This document shows, piece by piece, positions 39,201-48,505 of a DNA stretch of 64,000 nt. How positions within the stretch are numbered: position 1 is the stretch's first letter; each line of letters begins with the position of its first letter. The stretch is from Phoronis australis. Lineage: Eukaryota; Phoronida; Phoronidae. Where the stretch lies: NCBI GenBank assembly GCA_002633005.1, contig NMRA01000343.1, forward strand, positions 393,671-457,670, in the 5' to 3' direction. Position numbers and translations under genes: made by a program. The notes beneath the pieces were generated by a model that was not told the DNA's origin, did not search any database, and saw only the letters and a program-made list of their open reading frames with translations.

Positions 39201-42200
39201 ATGGATAATCTTGCGGCATGGTCCAAGGAAAGGATTCGCGTTTGAAATCCTTAATATCTGCAATGGTGTTGTCGAAGCCATTCGGACATGTAATTGGGTA
39301 AATTGGCACAGAGGAGAGAAAAGTGACATTCGAGGTGCAACACCCCAAGTCGTCCCTTTCATCAGACTTTGTAATTGTTCAACCCTGTTCAGTGGTATAA
39401 TAACGAAAACTGAAGAGCGTTACTCTCGCAAAATCAGGGTCATAATATTCCTTGTTGCGATGGGATTCTAGTTCTGGCAGTTACCAACAAGAACATCGAA
39501 AAACCATCATCCACTCCACAAAACGCTCCAGAGTTTATTGAGACTGACCAGGTAAACAGGGTGCAATGCAGCTTTGAATACATGGTGTACAACGTCACGA
39601 CAATGACTCACAATTGACTTATCGCCAGGATTTTGAGTGACGGCTGAACTGACCAATCGGAACGTAGCATTCTTGACACACCTTCGTTTCCAAGCCGCCA
39701 TTTTACCCGACAAGCAACACGTTGCCGGTAAAACTTTTTGTTTGTTTGTCGACATTTCGCAAGAGGGTGGAGCTTGCGATAGGTCAGTTAGTACTAAAGT
39801 GAAGTCAATCAAGCCCAAGGTTCAACATGCAGGTGACCAATGATCTGCAGGTTGTACCTGCCGAAGCAATCTCACCAGTTGTGCACCCAGTCTCTGTATG
39901 AGCCTTGCAGTTCAGTATGTGACAAGGTGAAAATGTCAAACAACGACACAAAAAACATCATCAAAGGTGCCCCCGGACCCCTGAAACAGAATACATAGAC
40001 CTTAAAATCCAACACAGCAAACGAAAATACAATCACATATTGTACTTACCCGAAGCGTTTAAAGCATAACTGTCAGAAATATCTGTAGTCTGGTTGACGA
40101 AATCTATTCTGAATTGATAGTTTTTGAAGTTCACGCTATTATGCAGATGCTTCTTTCGGTTGATGGCCATTTGAGTGTACTTCCCTTTGACGTCAAAGAC
40201 TCCACCTATGACAGCACAGAATTAATTGGAGTTGCACTAGTTAAAAGCCCCAACGAATGTGCTACAACCAATTTTGGATATTGAATGCATTTGGACTAGA
40301 CTATTTACCTTTGGAAAATTGGTCACAACTCCACCTTTAACTCTGATGGTGGCGGTTTCTTGACTAAAGGATTACCGAAAATCCTCATTCCGAGTATAAA
40401 TAATTACGAAGATTGCTTTCTGACAACGACAAAAATAAATTTTAGAATATGGGTCCCTCACAGCTGCTGTGACGAATTCAGCTCATTGCTCCAACATTGT
40501 ACACCTCTATATATTAATCGGTCGGTGCCGTTTGGTGTAAGAACAATTCTTGAGTATAAAACCATGATGTAAGGACATCTACTATAAATGCGTAAGCGTA
40601 ATTTGCGGGTAAAGAGTTTCCTAATTATGTATGAATAGGCAAAAACTTACTGTGTTACTTTGAAATATACTGTGGATGGCTCATGGACTTTACAGTACAT
40701 AGCAATTTAGCGACAACCTTATTTCTTCACAAAGTAGAAATTAATGAAAAATATTACATATTGCAGACAAATCGCAAAGTGTGAACTGGTATTTAGATGC
40801 TGTGTATTCCAAACAAAAACAGGGGCCTTTAAAATGCCCTGCTCTGTGTATGACAGAATGACGCCGACTTTGTGGTGACGGTGTATGTTGATCTCAACCT
40901 CTGTTTTGGATAACAAAATTTTGTGTTAAGGTAATAATTATGCTCCCTTCATTACTAAGGAACAATTTCCATAAATAACGTTCAAGCACTAACTGTAGAC
41001 CCATAAACGTGTTCATTTTTAGAACCCTTGGTTACCACAGAATTTCATTATATGCACACAAACATTGCCCAAGTGTTCGTAGTTGAACTGCGTTTTTTCT
41101 AAAAAGTCTCGATTTTCATGGATTTCGACTTGATTTCCACAAGCATAAATTTTCTCGTGAACACGAAAATTTTGTTTTTTATTGTATCAGCTACAAAATC
41201 GTCTCTGTGGTTTTCTGTTAAAGCTTTTATCCCCAAAAACTTCCTTGTCAAAAATGAGGACGCCAAGATTCTATGAAAAAACGGAAGTCTATATTTTCTC
41301 GAGTTAAAGAACATTAAAAGTAATTCTCTGGTACCATCATTGAACTGCCACGTTTTCCCCGTCACTGACGGGGCTAATGACTTTCGATGGTTGGATTCTC
41401 GGGTCAGTGACCCTCTTTGTTCTACGATTATTGGTTTAATTGTACCACGTGATCTCTTTGTCTTGTCGCAACACGGGGCCATCGTCCATAATTCCCTTCA
41501 AGTTTCGAGTTTTCAGTCAATTTCTATTTGAATTTTCAACACTCTCCTTCTCTTCAGCTCAGTAAGGTATGGTAACTTGTTTTCTGATTCGTTGCACACT
41601 AAACATGCCATCTAGTTGTTTGATTTTGGGCAGTTCTTACGCTGGACCCCTATATCTTAATTCGCCTGCGGCGACCGACCAGGGCCTGACCAATCTGGTC
41701 CTCCACGAGTCCTCTGTATCCGTCATGGTTTCATGAGTTGACGAGTTTAATGAAGTTTGACCATCGGTACCGAAGTTGTCCAATTACCTAAAAACTCTTT
41801 AAGGTTATTAAGATATTCGATCCTTCCTAACAAAGATACCCCATTACATAAAAAACGTCAGTTCAAAAGTTGTTTTCGGTAAATCCATCCAACATTTTAA
41901 TTGATTATTCTTCCACGCAGCCCCCGCGTCGAACTTTGGACTGATTTACATGTATTTCAGATGAGCATTACCGATTTTGCCTGGTGCGAATCTATTTGCG
42001 TTCAAATAAAATCCCACGAGATGCATTATCGTTGACCTAGACCTACAACTGTACAGTATAAACTATACCAGTTGCTACTCAGGGACTAGACGACTCCGAT
42101 TTATTTTTTGGCACGTACCCCGACCATGTGTATTTCGCCAATAGGTTTGAACACAGATCGCAGTAGACAGAATCTTTCGACGTCAGGAACACTGTGGAAC

Positions 42201-45200
42201 ATGGCAATTGCCGCGTTAGCTATGCCTTCAGGACAATGAAAATCTGGCTGAAATTAATCAAACTTTCGTGTACTAAGATTGATAACCTATCAATCTGTTT
42301 GACTTCTGAAATTGAATTCCCCGCGAAAAGTTAATCTGGGATCTTTTTTCAGAAGAAATACGAAGAATACTAGCCAAATAAACCTGTCATAGTTACTGTT
42401 TTGTTAACCGACGTGATAATAATCGGTTTATGACTTATAAGCTGTAATCAAAGTACGCGATAACACTTCACAATAAACTAACTACATGCAGATTGCTAAT
42501 TGATCTTGGAAACCGCTTTCGTTCGGAGCTAAAACTGTACGGGGGATATTTGTAATGCTGACAATAACAAACAAGAAGTCAGCTTGCCGTTCAATAACGC
42601 TAGGACCTCGCTAAAAAGCAAGACTTTGCGAGATTTCGGGAGATATTACCGTGTAGTTCAAATGAGAACACGTGACTTTGTCTAGATTTTAGCTGCGGTC
42701 CTACCGTGGGTCCTAGCGTTTCTGAACGCACGCCTGGTACTTCTAAGAAAATGGGGAAATAAGTCCCATTTGTTTTCAGCGTGACATTGGCGTTACAGCA
42801 CTTAGTAAGCAAAATGCTTTGTAACATAAACGATGTGCCTAAGGTTTATTTTGATATTCTTCCACTAATAAGTGTCATCTAATTGTTTACATTAAATGGA
42901 CTCGCAAACAGTGGATAGTTCCAAGTTAAATTTGAACATGTTGCATAAATTACCACAGTATATTCACGCATAGAAGACAACTTTTTTAATCTTGGATCCA
43001 AAACATTCACATACATGGAGCTGCTCTTCACAACTCAAGCTTTCAGAGATTATCACGAATATATCGATCTGTGAGATTAGCATATTAATCCAACTGACTG
43101 GTTAGATGGTGCTGTGTAACTTGTCAATATCTTGCTCTAAATGAACAGTAACGCTGTAGCCCCGCAGGAATAAAGGCCGGTCACATCGATCGTTAACCAT
43201 AATAATAGATTAGCCGAATGAAGTTCAAATTTCGTAATTTATATATATTGTTAATAACAGCTATTTCAGCAGCGAACAATTTTTATGTCTATTTTCCATT
43301 TACTAGACACGGGGGGAGGAACGAGCCCTCCGAGCCCCAAACCCCATTTTGATGCGCGCATGAACGTTGTGAGATAATGGCTAAATACGATGCTCACATT
43401 TTGTGCTAGGGTTGTTGTCATGCTAAGGGTGAGAATTAGAATTGTACAGGTAAAAATTGAATTTGACGGGTGTTGCCAACATGTGTTTGAAGACGTTTCT
43501 GTTAGATTTATTGATTCTTATACAATGAAGACGTTTCTGTTAAATGAGACGACAGAAACAGCGCGTCAGCTTCATTTAAACGTTTGTAAGTTGCTCGCTC
43601 AATTCAATCAGCACCCTAATGTCTAGGCACAATCCAATTATAATTATACAGTATTGTAAATAGCCCCATCCCATCAGAGGTGAACATGTGAAAATACGGG
43701 AAATACACCGCTAATCATACGTTCGTACACGTACGTGTTCTGTACGGAGCTTGAGCTAAAGAAGGTTTCACAGGCTTTGGCCCCCTACGCAAGTTCATAT
43801 TTCAAATTGTGGACACCACGAAATGGTTCCATGATATATTTTAAGCGAAATATGTCCTGAAGAATATGAAAAATAACAAAACGCCGATTAATGATAGATT
43901 ATCTGTGTATTTTTTTAATTTTGTCTGTTATAATCTACCAGTCTATCTAATAAGGTCATTTGATTGTAGCTTCCGACTTGGGTCCCTACGGGCCAATCAA
44001 ACCAGGGTGCCATTGCCGCCGTTCCTAAAGGGAATACACCCGTACAAAATATTATCGAGATGTGTTGCTCGCCGTATTAAAATGCTATAGATTCATTGGT
44101 TAACAAGGCTCAAACACGTTCTACAAGAGAAAGGTTCATAAATGAAAACGCCAGAACTATTCATGATCTTACACATTACACTGGGAGCCACAAAATTACA
44201 ACTTTATGGTCTTAATAGACTGGAAAAGCTTTTGTTTGTGTATCCCAGACTTCCATCTACAATCTTTTAGTAGTTTTCTTATCAATGTTGTATACTGCTA
44301 ATTCAAATGGTCATTCTGTTGACCTTAAAACGTCGTTCGTATTCAAGTTAGTGCCATCCAACATGGAGTCACATCTGAATAAGCCGAGGTTGTCGTCAAA
44401 GTGATCCAGTTTGACCATATTTATTCATTTTTGTGCGGAGATCATGTTTATGATGTTTATTGATGACGGTATTATTAAGGGTGCGTAACGGCATTGGTCT
44501 TTAATAAACGGTGTTATAATAAGGTATTGCATAAATTAACAATTTGTTTGACTTAGACGGACATTTTGTGTCTTACGTATCTTTTTGTCACAGGTATGGC
44601 TTCTCTTCGTCCTTTACTAGTTCATGAAGTCATGTGCGCATTTTTTCATTTTAATAAAGATTCCAGAAAACAACAAAAAAATTACTGCCATCATCCCAAA
44701 CTTTCCAAAAGTGTCGTATGAACAAGTACTGCGAACAAACCTGTAGGTTTCCACTTAATTGATTTCATTTACAAAAATAACACATGAGCTGTGAGGTTGG
44801 AATCACAGATTAACGTTACTGGTACATGTACGTTCACATGGTGGAAAAGTCTATGCATCCTTCCATAATGTTATTAATCATACCAGTTTAAAATGGTTCC
44901 CAATAAGTTTTCTTCATAGCATTGTCGACACAAGTGAGTTTCTAGTCAAAATCTGTATCCTACAATGCGATTTTATGTTTTGTATAATCTATCTTTCACG
45001 AGATTGCATTGTGACGAAATTGGTAAATTTACAGGAATCAGATATTTTACAAGAGATATTTTCGCCATACTGTAGAAGATGGTTCTATTTGACTCGTCTT
45101 AAATTTCACGCGAGGACCCAGGGTCCAATGTCCGAAATCATATTCGAGCTCATATTCATTGTTCAGGTTTTCCTCTTTAGTCTTGTGCGAACTCAAGATA

Positions 45201-48200
45201 AGCGTCAATCAGACATCCAGTACATTTTAGTTTACGTAGGTGACCCATAGGTTCGAGGTACACACTTAAAATTTCGCGTAAAACTTGGAATTCGGAGTTC
45301 AGACTCAAAATTATAGTTTAGATGCTCGGGACATCTAAACTCAGGCTCAGCCATTCATTCTCGCAAACCATAATGGAATCGAGCACAAAATAATAGACAC
45401 TTATCTTAAGTTCATAAAAAGATAAGACCCTGCCCCAGGTTTCGAATTGCGTGAGCGCGCGAGCACGTATTTATGCCGTAGATTCCTTATATTATGTTTA
45501 AATGCAAGTGTTGGTGAACACAACACTGGAATATGCTGATTCTACGTCGCTCGGAGTCCTCCCTTGAATTTGGAACGGCACCCCCTTCTTGAATAGACAC
45601 GCTATGCTGCAGTTGTTTGTGAGCGTTATTGCTGTCAATACAAGAACACAATAGTGAATAGTGATACTAATGATAAAAAATGGAGTGGTTTAGACAATAA
45701 GAAATTAAAAACTCCATAGGTGAGCTGCGCAGACGCTAGTATTCGTTTGCAGCTTAATTCTACAACTCGAGGTTTGAAATAAACACCCAGGATTCTATAG
45801 ACAATGTTTCTTGAACTTTCGAAGTTACATTTATTCAGGATCCGCTGAGCAATTGCATCTGAGATAACCGGATACAAGAGCCCGTGATTAGAATGATACG
45901 CATAGGGACGTCTTAAATAAACGAACTGCGATCACCCGGCTTCCCTTGTGAATGACAACGTTATTTGGAGTTGAGTAATTCAATAAATTATCCGATTAAA
46001 GACGTTTTCCTTAGAGAGATAAACATTCAATTTCCTCGATCTGGTAAGACGATGGAAAGGGATTCCTCGGCTCACATTCTATGCACTGCCATTTTGATCG
46101 AGTTCAAGTGTGGCAAATGTTGACACGTAGATGTCTGGACTAGGCGAGAAAGCTTACTAGATGATTTTGAGATCTACCCTTCACATTTTGAGACCTGAGC
46201 TCACCGAGATGATTTTCAGCCAAGGCCTGTTTTTTATTTTACTTGAAAAGCAGTACAAAGGAAAATACTGTAAACACGGTAAAGCAAGGTTTGAAATGTC
46301 GTGATTTGCCAAATGATGAGTAAAATGACACCGCATCATTCTTTTCTTGTAAATGGACTTGTTTTCTTGAAAAAGTGAACTATAAAAATAAGGTACCACC
46401 GCCTCGATTTTCACAAAAAATAAATCCAACTTTACTATCTTGGCCTTATGCATGACATGAAAGAATCGATTTCGTGGCAGACGTTTCAAAAGACGACAAA
46501 TTCACTGAAAAATAAACACGTTTCGTAGAACGTAGCCTTTCATTAGTGATCGATGAACACGATAGCGTGGCCTGCATCTGCATTCGACTGTGTACTGTGA
46601 CCGAGGGAATATTGCAATTATCTCTTATTTGCGAGCAAAAGTGTGGGAATTCCAAAACATTTGAGAAGTTGACAGTTATTTGTTGTTTGTTGTTTGCTTC
46701 AAATTTCTTTTTATACTTTTTAGTTGTAAGCGTAGACCGGCGCACATTCCAACGCCTGAATGTATGAAAAGCCTGTGAGTCCGAAATAATCTCCGAAGTT
46801 ACAGGAGTCTAGTGCCCAGTTGGATGAAACCGTACCAGTAGGGCTCAACTATGTTCCCTAAACACCCCGCGTGTTTGTGGACTATGTCCTATCATGTTAT
46901 TGTAACTTCATTTCACAGCCAAGCTTCAGCATTGACACACAGAAAGACTTCCTAATTTTACTGGAAAATATAAAGAAACTTTAAAACATCCTCCTTAATT
47001 TACGGATTTGGATTCTATTTATTTTCACCGAAATGAGGGGCTCAGTTTTCAGATATAATAATAGAATATGTCACAAGCAAAAGAGGAAGCCACAATAAAA
47101 TGACGGAAACCTACAGCATTAGTGAGTGAACGACATCTAGGCCTACAGATGCGCTGTAACTTGAGGGAACATAGTTGAATCCCTATTGGGACTGTTTCGT
47201 GCAATCTGGCACAAGAGTGACCTAAAAACCTATACGATCGAAAATCCCGCCCTCTCAATCGAAGTTACAAAACCGTCGTGGGAGGTAAGTTTTTTACCGG
47301 AAAACAGTCAGTCTGGATGAAAAATCATTATTGTTTCACGGATTTACTATTGTCACAGTAACTTTCGCTTCTTCGGTTTTATCTCAGTGTTTACAAAATT
47401 TTACACAGAATCTCAATATAATGTTGGCGACTAAATCGGAATCTGAAAGGTCTATTCCCTGCTTCAGTGGAAAAGGCCTCATTGTTTATAACTGACTTTT
47501 TTCACAGGCATCCGTGACCAAATTTGCCAAATCATGAGTTGTAAGAGGTATAATGAGCAGCCACATATTGAGACGCTGGGACGTTAACCACTTCGATTAG
47601 GTTCAAAGAATGCCTTAAAAAATTTCCAGTCAGCAAGTACTATGGACATCACGAGCAAAACCTCCAAGGGCAGTTGATTTGCAGGAAAAATGTTTACTCT
47701 GTAGCTCAAATACGTGTTTTTAGGAAAAAAGCTCCATAGCTTTATCAGAGTATTTTGATGACGACACGGCAGACTTGACAAAAATCAGAAATAGCGACGG
47801 AAGAGCGAAAGAAAACGTATAATGGCAGTGCCTGTAGAACAGAGATGCTCTCTAACGAGCCCGTTAAATTCTTATGTGAAACCACCTGCTTGAGAGATGT
47901 GAACAGGCAACTAATCTAATCCTGCCATCGTTACCTCTTCCTTGAATGTGACCGATATAAACAGTTAGCAGTAGCTTTATCATACAAGTGCTACAAAATT
48001 TGAGTTGTCGATGCAATGTATTTTAATTATTTCTTTCATTGGTCTGATGACTTAATAAGCGTTTCCAAACTACTACAAAGGATTTTCATGGTCCACATGA
48101 TTTTGCGCAAAATAGTTCTAGTTTTGGCATAAGGACAAGTTTGGCACTATTATAAACACCACAATTTGAACTCTAATATGCTGTTAAATAAAAAAAATCA

Positions 48201-48505
48201 AAGCATGTCTACGTCTAGTCATAGGCAAAAAATGTTGAAAGAACAAGCAACATGTCCGCGTCATTTTTGTGTCGAAATGAAGGTGATCAATATTCCCAAA
48301 GACCAAAAGACGCCGTCATGTTTCGACATACCTATGCCGCTTATACTGTATTATATAAAGTGAAAAATAACAAAATTTAGTTTTTGCATAATCATTAACA
48401 CATACACATATGAAACTTACCGATGGGTATCTTTGTATCCCAGAGTCCGCATAGAGCACAAGTTATTAGATTAATAAACCCAAAAATCAACTGCGCTTTT
48501 CTCAT
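15069..48505 (-). CDS. Ionotropic glutamate receptor (AMPA/kainate-like), 16-exon gene
   Basis: Encodes a tetrameric plasma-membrane cation channel subunit gated by glutamate or a related ligand. Exons: 48421-48505, 40050-40205, 37763-38014, 35843-36039, 34855-34908, 33739-33897, 29774-29968, 29018-29128, 27039-27140, 26204-26422, 25045-25367, then either 21179-21380 or 19170-19368, then 17406-17641, 16205-16319, 15813-15950 and 15069-15269. With 19170-19368 the coding sum is 2,742 nt, exactly 914 codons including the stop, the usual length for the family. Domain order: signal peptide, amino-terminal domain (to about residue 400), S1 (about 430-550), M1 and pore loop with MQQGADI, M3 with [12 protein letters not shown]2, M4 and an approximately 65-residue tail. 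Every internal junction keeps phase with GT-AG sites. The ligand-site Arg is kept ([15 protein letters not shown]). The Q/R-site position is a genomic Gln. The position of AMPA-receptor Glu705 is Asp here (AFLLDEPT). Assignment to the AMPA or kainate branch needs a tree. Confidence 0.93.
15813..15950 (-). CDS. iGluR exon 15 (M4)
   Basis: Acceptor tattccag, donor gtatac, phase 0-0, 46 codons. It encodes [20 protein letters not shown], the L...nv.GvFyiL..Gl.ls M4 signature, ending KSKLASRKK at the cytoplasmic face. Confidence 0.95.
16205..16319 (-). CDS. iGluR exon 14 (end of S2)
   Basis: Acceptor ttgaacag, donor gtttgc (unusual), phase 2 to 0. It encodes [18 protein letters not shown] then [13 protein letters not shown], matching the conserved i..aIl.l.e.g.l..l...WW....C element. 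Confidence 0.92.
17406..17641 (-). CDS. iGluR exon 13 (S2 ligand-binding lobe)
   Basis: Acceptor tctaag, donor gtgggt, phase 0 to 2. It encodes [29 protein letters not shown] (usual form YAfllEst), then [18 protein letters not shown]. The residue at the glutamate alpha-amino contact is Asp instead of Glu. The acceptor context is poor in pyrimidines. Confidence 0.9.
19170..19368 (-). CDS. iGluR exon 12b (M3 and start of S2), alternative copy
   Basis: Acceptor tttccacag ends at 19369 and donor gtaagt begins at 19169. 199 nt, phase 2 in and phase 0 out. It encodes [20 protein letters not shown]3 with [14 protein letters not shown], and [16 protein letters not shown]. It is one codon shorter than exon 12a; the two are identical across the gating motif and diverge around it. 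Confidence 0.88.
19390..19702. mobile_element. GCACTTGATTCAC-family MITE with a nested second MITE
   Basis: Ends ctgcacttgattcactc / gactgaataaagtgcag. The interior has accaattggtttgtg-like inverted blocks. A palindromic element (about 19523-19667), also present alone at 42588-42733, sits inside it. Located 22 bp upstream of the exon 12b acceptor on the receptor strand. Confidence 0.6.
21179..21380 (-). CDS. iGluR exon 12a (M3 and start of S2), alternative copy
   Basis: Acceptor ttccgtag ends at 21381 and donor gtaagt begins at 21178. 202 nt, phase 2 in and phase 0 out. It encodes [17 protein letters not shown]3 with [14 protein letters not shown], then [18 protein letters not shown]. It is intact and splice-compatible with exons 11 and 13. 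It is a second copy of the exon at 19170-19368. Using both would shift the frame, so they should be mutually exclusive if both are used. Confidence 0.85.
21381..25044. other. Receptor intron 11: no certain feature
   Basis: Contains a weak S1-like reading frame near 22376-22462 on minus (see findings) and diverged MITE-like pieces with ctacggaacgcacgc (about 21637) and gatacggaacgcatc (about 23750). No further exon that fits the phase chain was seen. Confidence 0.5.
25045..25367 (-). CDS. iGluR exon 11 (end of S1, M1, pore loop)
   Basis: Acceptor gctgtttcag, donor gtacga, phase 0 to 2. Seen: [29 protein letters not shown] with the ligand-anchoring Arg, [10 protein letters not shown], an M1 helix ([18 protein letters not shown]), then [19 protein letters not shown], the re-entrant pore loop. 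The residue at the Q/R site is Gln in genomic DNA. The Pro of the AMPA-receptor PLT motif is Asp here (DLT). Confidence 0.94.
26204..26422 (-). CDS. iGluR exon 10 (S1 ligand-binding lobe)
   Basis: Acceptor gttgtag, donor gtaatt, phase 0-0, 73 codons. It encodes [24 protein letters not shown], the conserved Gnd.yeG.c.dll..ia core, then SWDGMIGEV (usual form WnGmvgel). The donor gtaatt is weaker than those of its neighbours. Confidence 0.9.
27039..27140 (-). CDS. iGluR exon 9 (linker and first strand of S1)
   Basis: Acceptor ttgcgaag, donor gtaagt, phase 0-0, 34 codons. [13 protein letters not shown] corresponds to the family's gyW....gl, and KIQIVSMLV begins the ligand-binding domain. Confidence 0.85.
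29018..29128 (-). CDS. iGluR exon 8 (end of amino-terminal domain)
   Basis: Acceptor cgttttcag, donor gtaagc, phase 0-0, 37 codons. It encodes [20 protein letters not shown], matching the conserved gltG.i.fd..G.R.n..l element; NYS is a potential glycosylation site. Confidence 0.9.
29774..29968 (-). CDS. iGluR exon 7 (amino-terminal domain)
   Basis: Acceptor tgtttccag, donor gtaagc, phase 0-0, 65 codons. It encodes [12 protein letters not shown], the conserved ..yDAv.v.a.a helix, followed by a Cys-containing loop ([16 protein letters not shown]) equivalent to the vertebrate C....W.hG.di segment. Confidence 0.88.
30538..31742 (+). mobile_element. Kolobok-like DNA transposon remnant with THAP domain, 1.2 kb
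   Basis: Both ends read TTAA then AGGCGAAGGCAACC inward (TTAA at 30534-30537 and 31743-31746), giving a TTAA target duplication. The terminal inverted repeat continues with cATGTCA.TTTTAGC.AAAATAAGGTTCG. A subterminal inverted repeat (about 30598-30703 against about 31456-31560) follows, extending over the start codon. Known: Kolobok elements use TTAA sites and encode a THAP-domain transposase. The length is far below an autonomous copy and the reading frame is broken, so it is non-autonomous. Confidence 0.75.
30677..31049 (+). pseudogene. THAP zinc-finger domain of the transposon, frameshifted
   Basis: The ATG at 30677 opens [10 protein letters not shown], with [12 protein letters not shown] following: the C2 half and conserved Trp of a THAP finger. 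The Cys-His half (VCGKHL) and the KGTIPSL motif (usual form LK..avPtlf) are in the next frame, starting near 30795, so one indel separates the halves. The frame ends at 31047. A later fragment (31097-31351) has Ser-rich sequence and EPKFDKFIV. Confidence 0.75.
33739..33897 (-). CDS. iGluR exon 6 (amino-terminal domain)
   Basis: Acceptor ttattttcag, donor gtcagt, phase 0-0, 53 codons. It contains [11 protein letters not shown], the conserved F.fGG.nitGf motif, followed by a W-rich helix. Confidence 0.9.
34855..34908 (-). CDS. iGluR exon 5, an 18-codon microexon
   Basis: 54 nt, phase 0 on both sides, acceptor tctttaag and donor gtaagt. It encodes [18 protein letters not shown], the strongly conserved GM.r.gYh.il segment that must lie between exons 4 and 6. 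It is too short for most ORF callers. Confidence 0.9.
35843..36039 (-). CDS. iGluR exon 4 (amino-terminal domain)
   Basis: Acceptor acccag, donor gtgaga, phase 1 to 0. It encodes [11 protein letters not shown] and, later, [19 protein letters not shown], the helix before the conserved GMN motif. Confidence 0.87.
36836..37376. mobile_element. Diverged or truncated AGAGGC-family MITE
   Basis: Left end TTAA-AAAGGCCTGGAACGCGAAA. The right half shares attaacagaaatt, aatacctggt and cattctgtttcag-like blocks with 59096-59420, but no AGGCCTCTTTAA right end is seen. Lies in intron 3 of the receptor gene. Confidence 0.5.
37763..38014 (-). CDS. iGluR exon 3 (amino-terminal domain)
   Basis: Acceptor cttttgcag with a pyrimidine tract, phase 1 in and out. 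It encodes [14 protein letters not shown], the conserved C..lS.Gv..i.gp region, then LHIPHI and YVYVNDKG. Another AG 34 bp upstream keeps the same frame; the chosen site gives the better family match (ALNAS joined to VCGLVSRG). Confidence 0.88.
38859..39096. mobile_element. MITE with GTTCCAAGAAA inverted ends
   Basis: Ends ggtgttcgttccaagaaa / tttcttggaacaggcc are inverted around about 200 bp rich in taagttt / aaactta blocks on both arms. No coding frame. In intron 2 of the receptor gene. Confidence 0.55.
40050..40205 (-). CDS. iGluR exon 2 (amino-terminal domain start)
   Basis: Acceptor catag, donor gtaagt, phase 1 to phase 1. It begins with the GGVFD motif that opens most iGluR amino-terminal domains and ends in [15 protein letters not shown], corresponding to the D(S/T)F segment. 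It contains a potential N-glycosylation site (NQT). Confidence 0.88.
42588..42733. mobile_element. Palindromic MITE (CGTTCAATAACGCTAGGACC family)
   Basis: Inverted ends cgttcaataacgctaggacc / ggtcctagcgtttctgaacg. Closely matches the nested element at 19523-19667, including gcaagact, gagatatt.ccgtgta and gaacacgtgact. CpG-rich against the local background. Confidence 0.65.
45119..45432. mobile_element. Diverged member of the fold-back family at 13620
   Basis: Ends cagggtccaatgtc / agaccctg. Shares gtgcgaactcaagataagcgtc on one arm and aatagacacttatcttaagttc on the other with the 407-bp element. Lies in intron 1 of the receptor gene. Confidence 0.55.
48421..48505 (-). CDS. iGluR exon 1: start codon and signal peptide
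   Basis: ATG at 48505-48503. The 28 codons encode Met-Arg-Lys followed by a hydrophobic run with [14 protein letters not shown], then [10 protein letters not shown], a typical secretory signal and mature N-terminus. The donor gtaagt begins at 48420, phase 1. An 8.2-kb intron follows. Confidence 0.85.

Larger units (their letters stand above)
40206..48420. other. Receptor intron 1, 8.2 kb
   Basis: Apart from the MITEs at 42588 and 45119 and a CATGCGCGC-family scrap at about 43320-43365, nothing is recognised. A 127-codon minus frame at 41099-41482 has no motif. Confidence 0.55.

Noticed and set aside
41099-41482. 127-codon minus frame in receptor intron 1
   Set aside because: Lys/Arg-rich without domain features; no sign of exon boundaries that fit the receptor.
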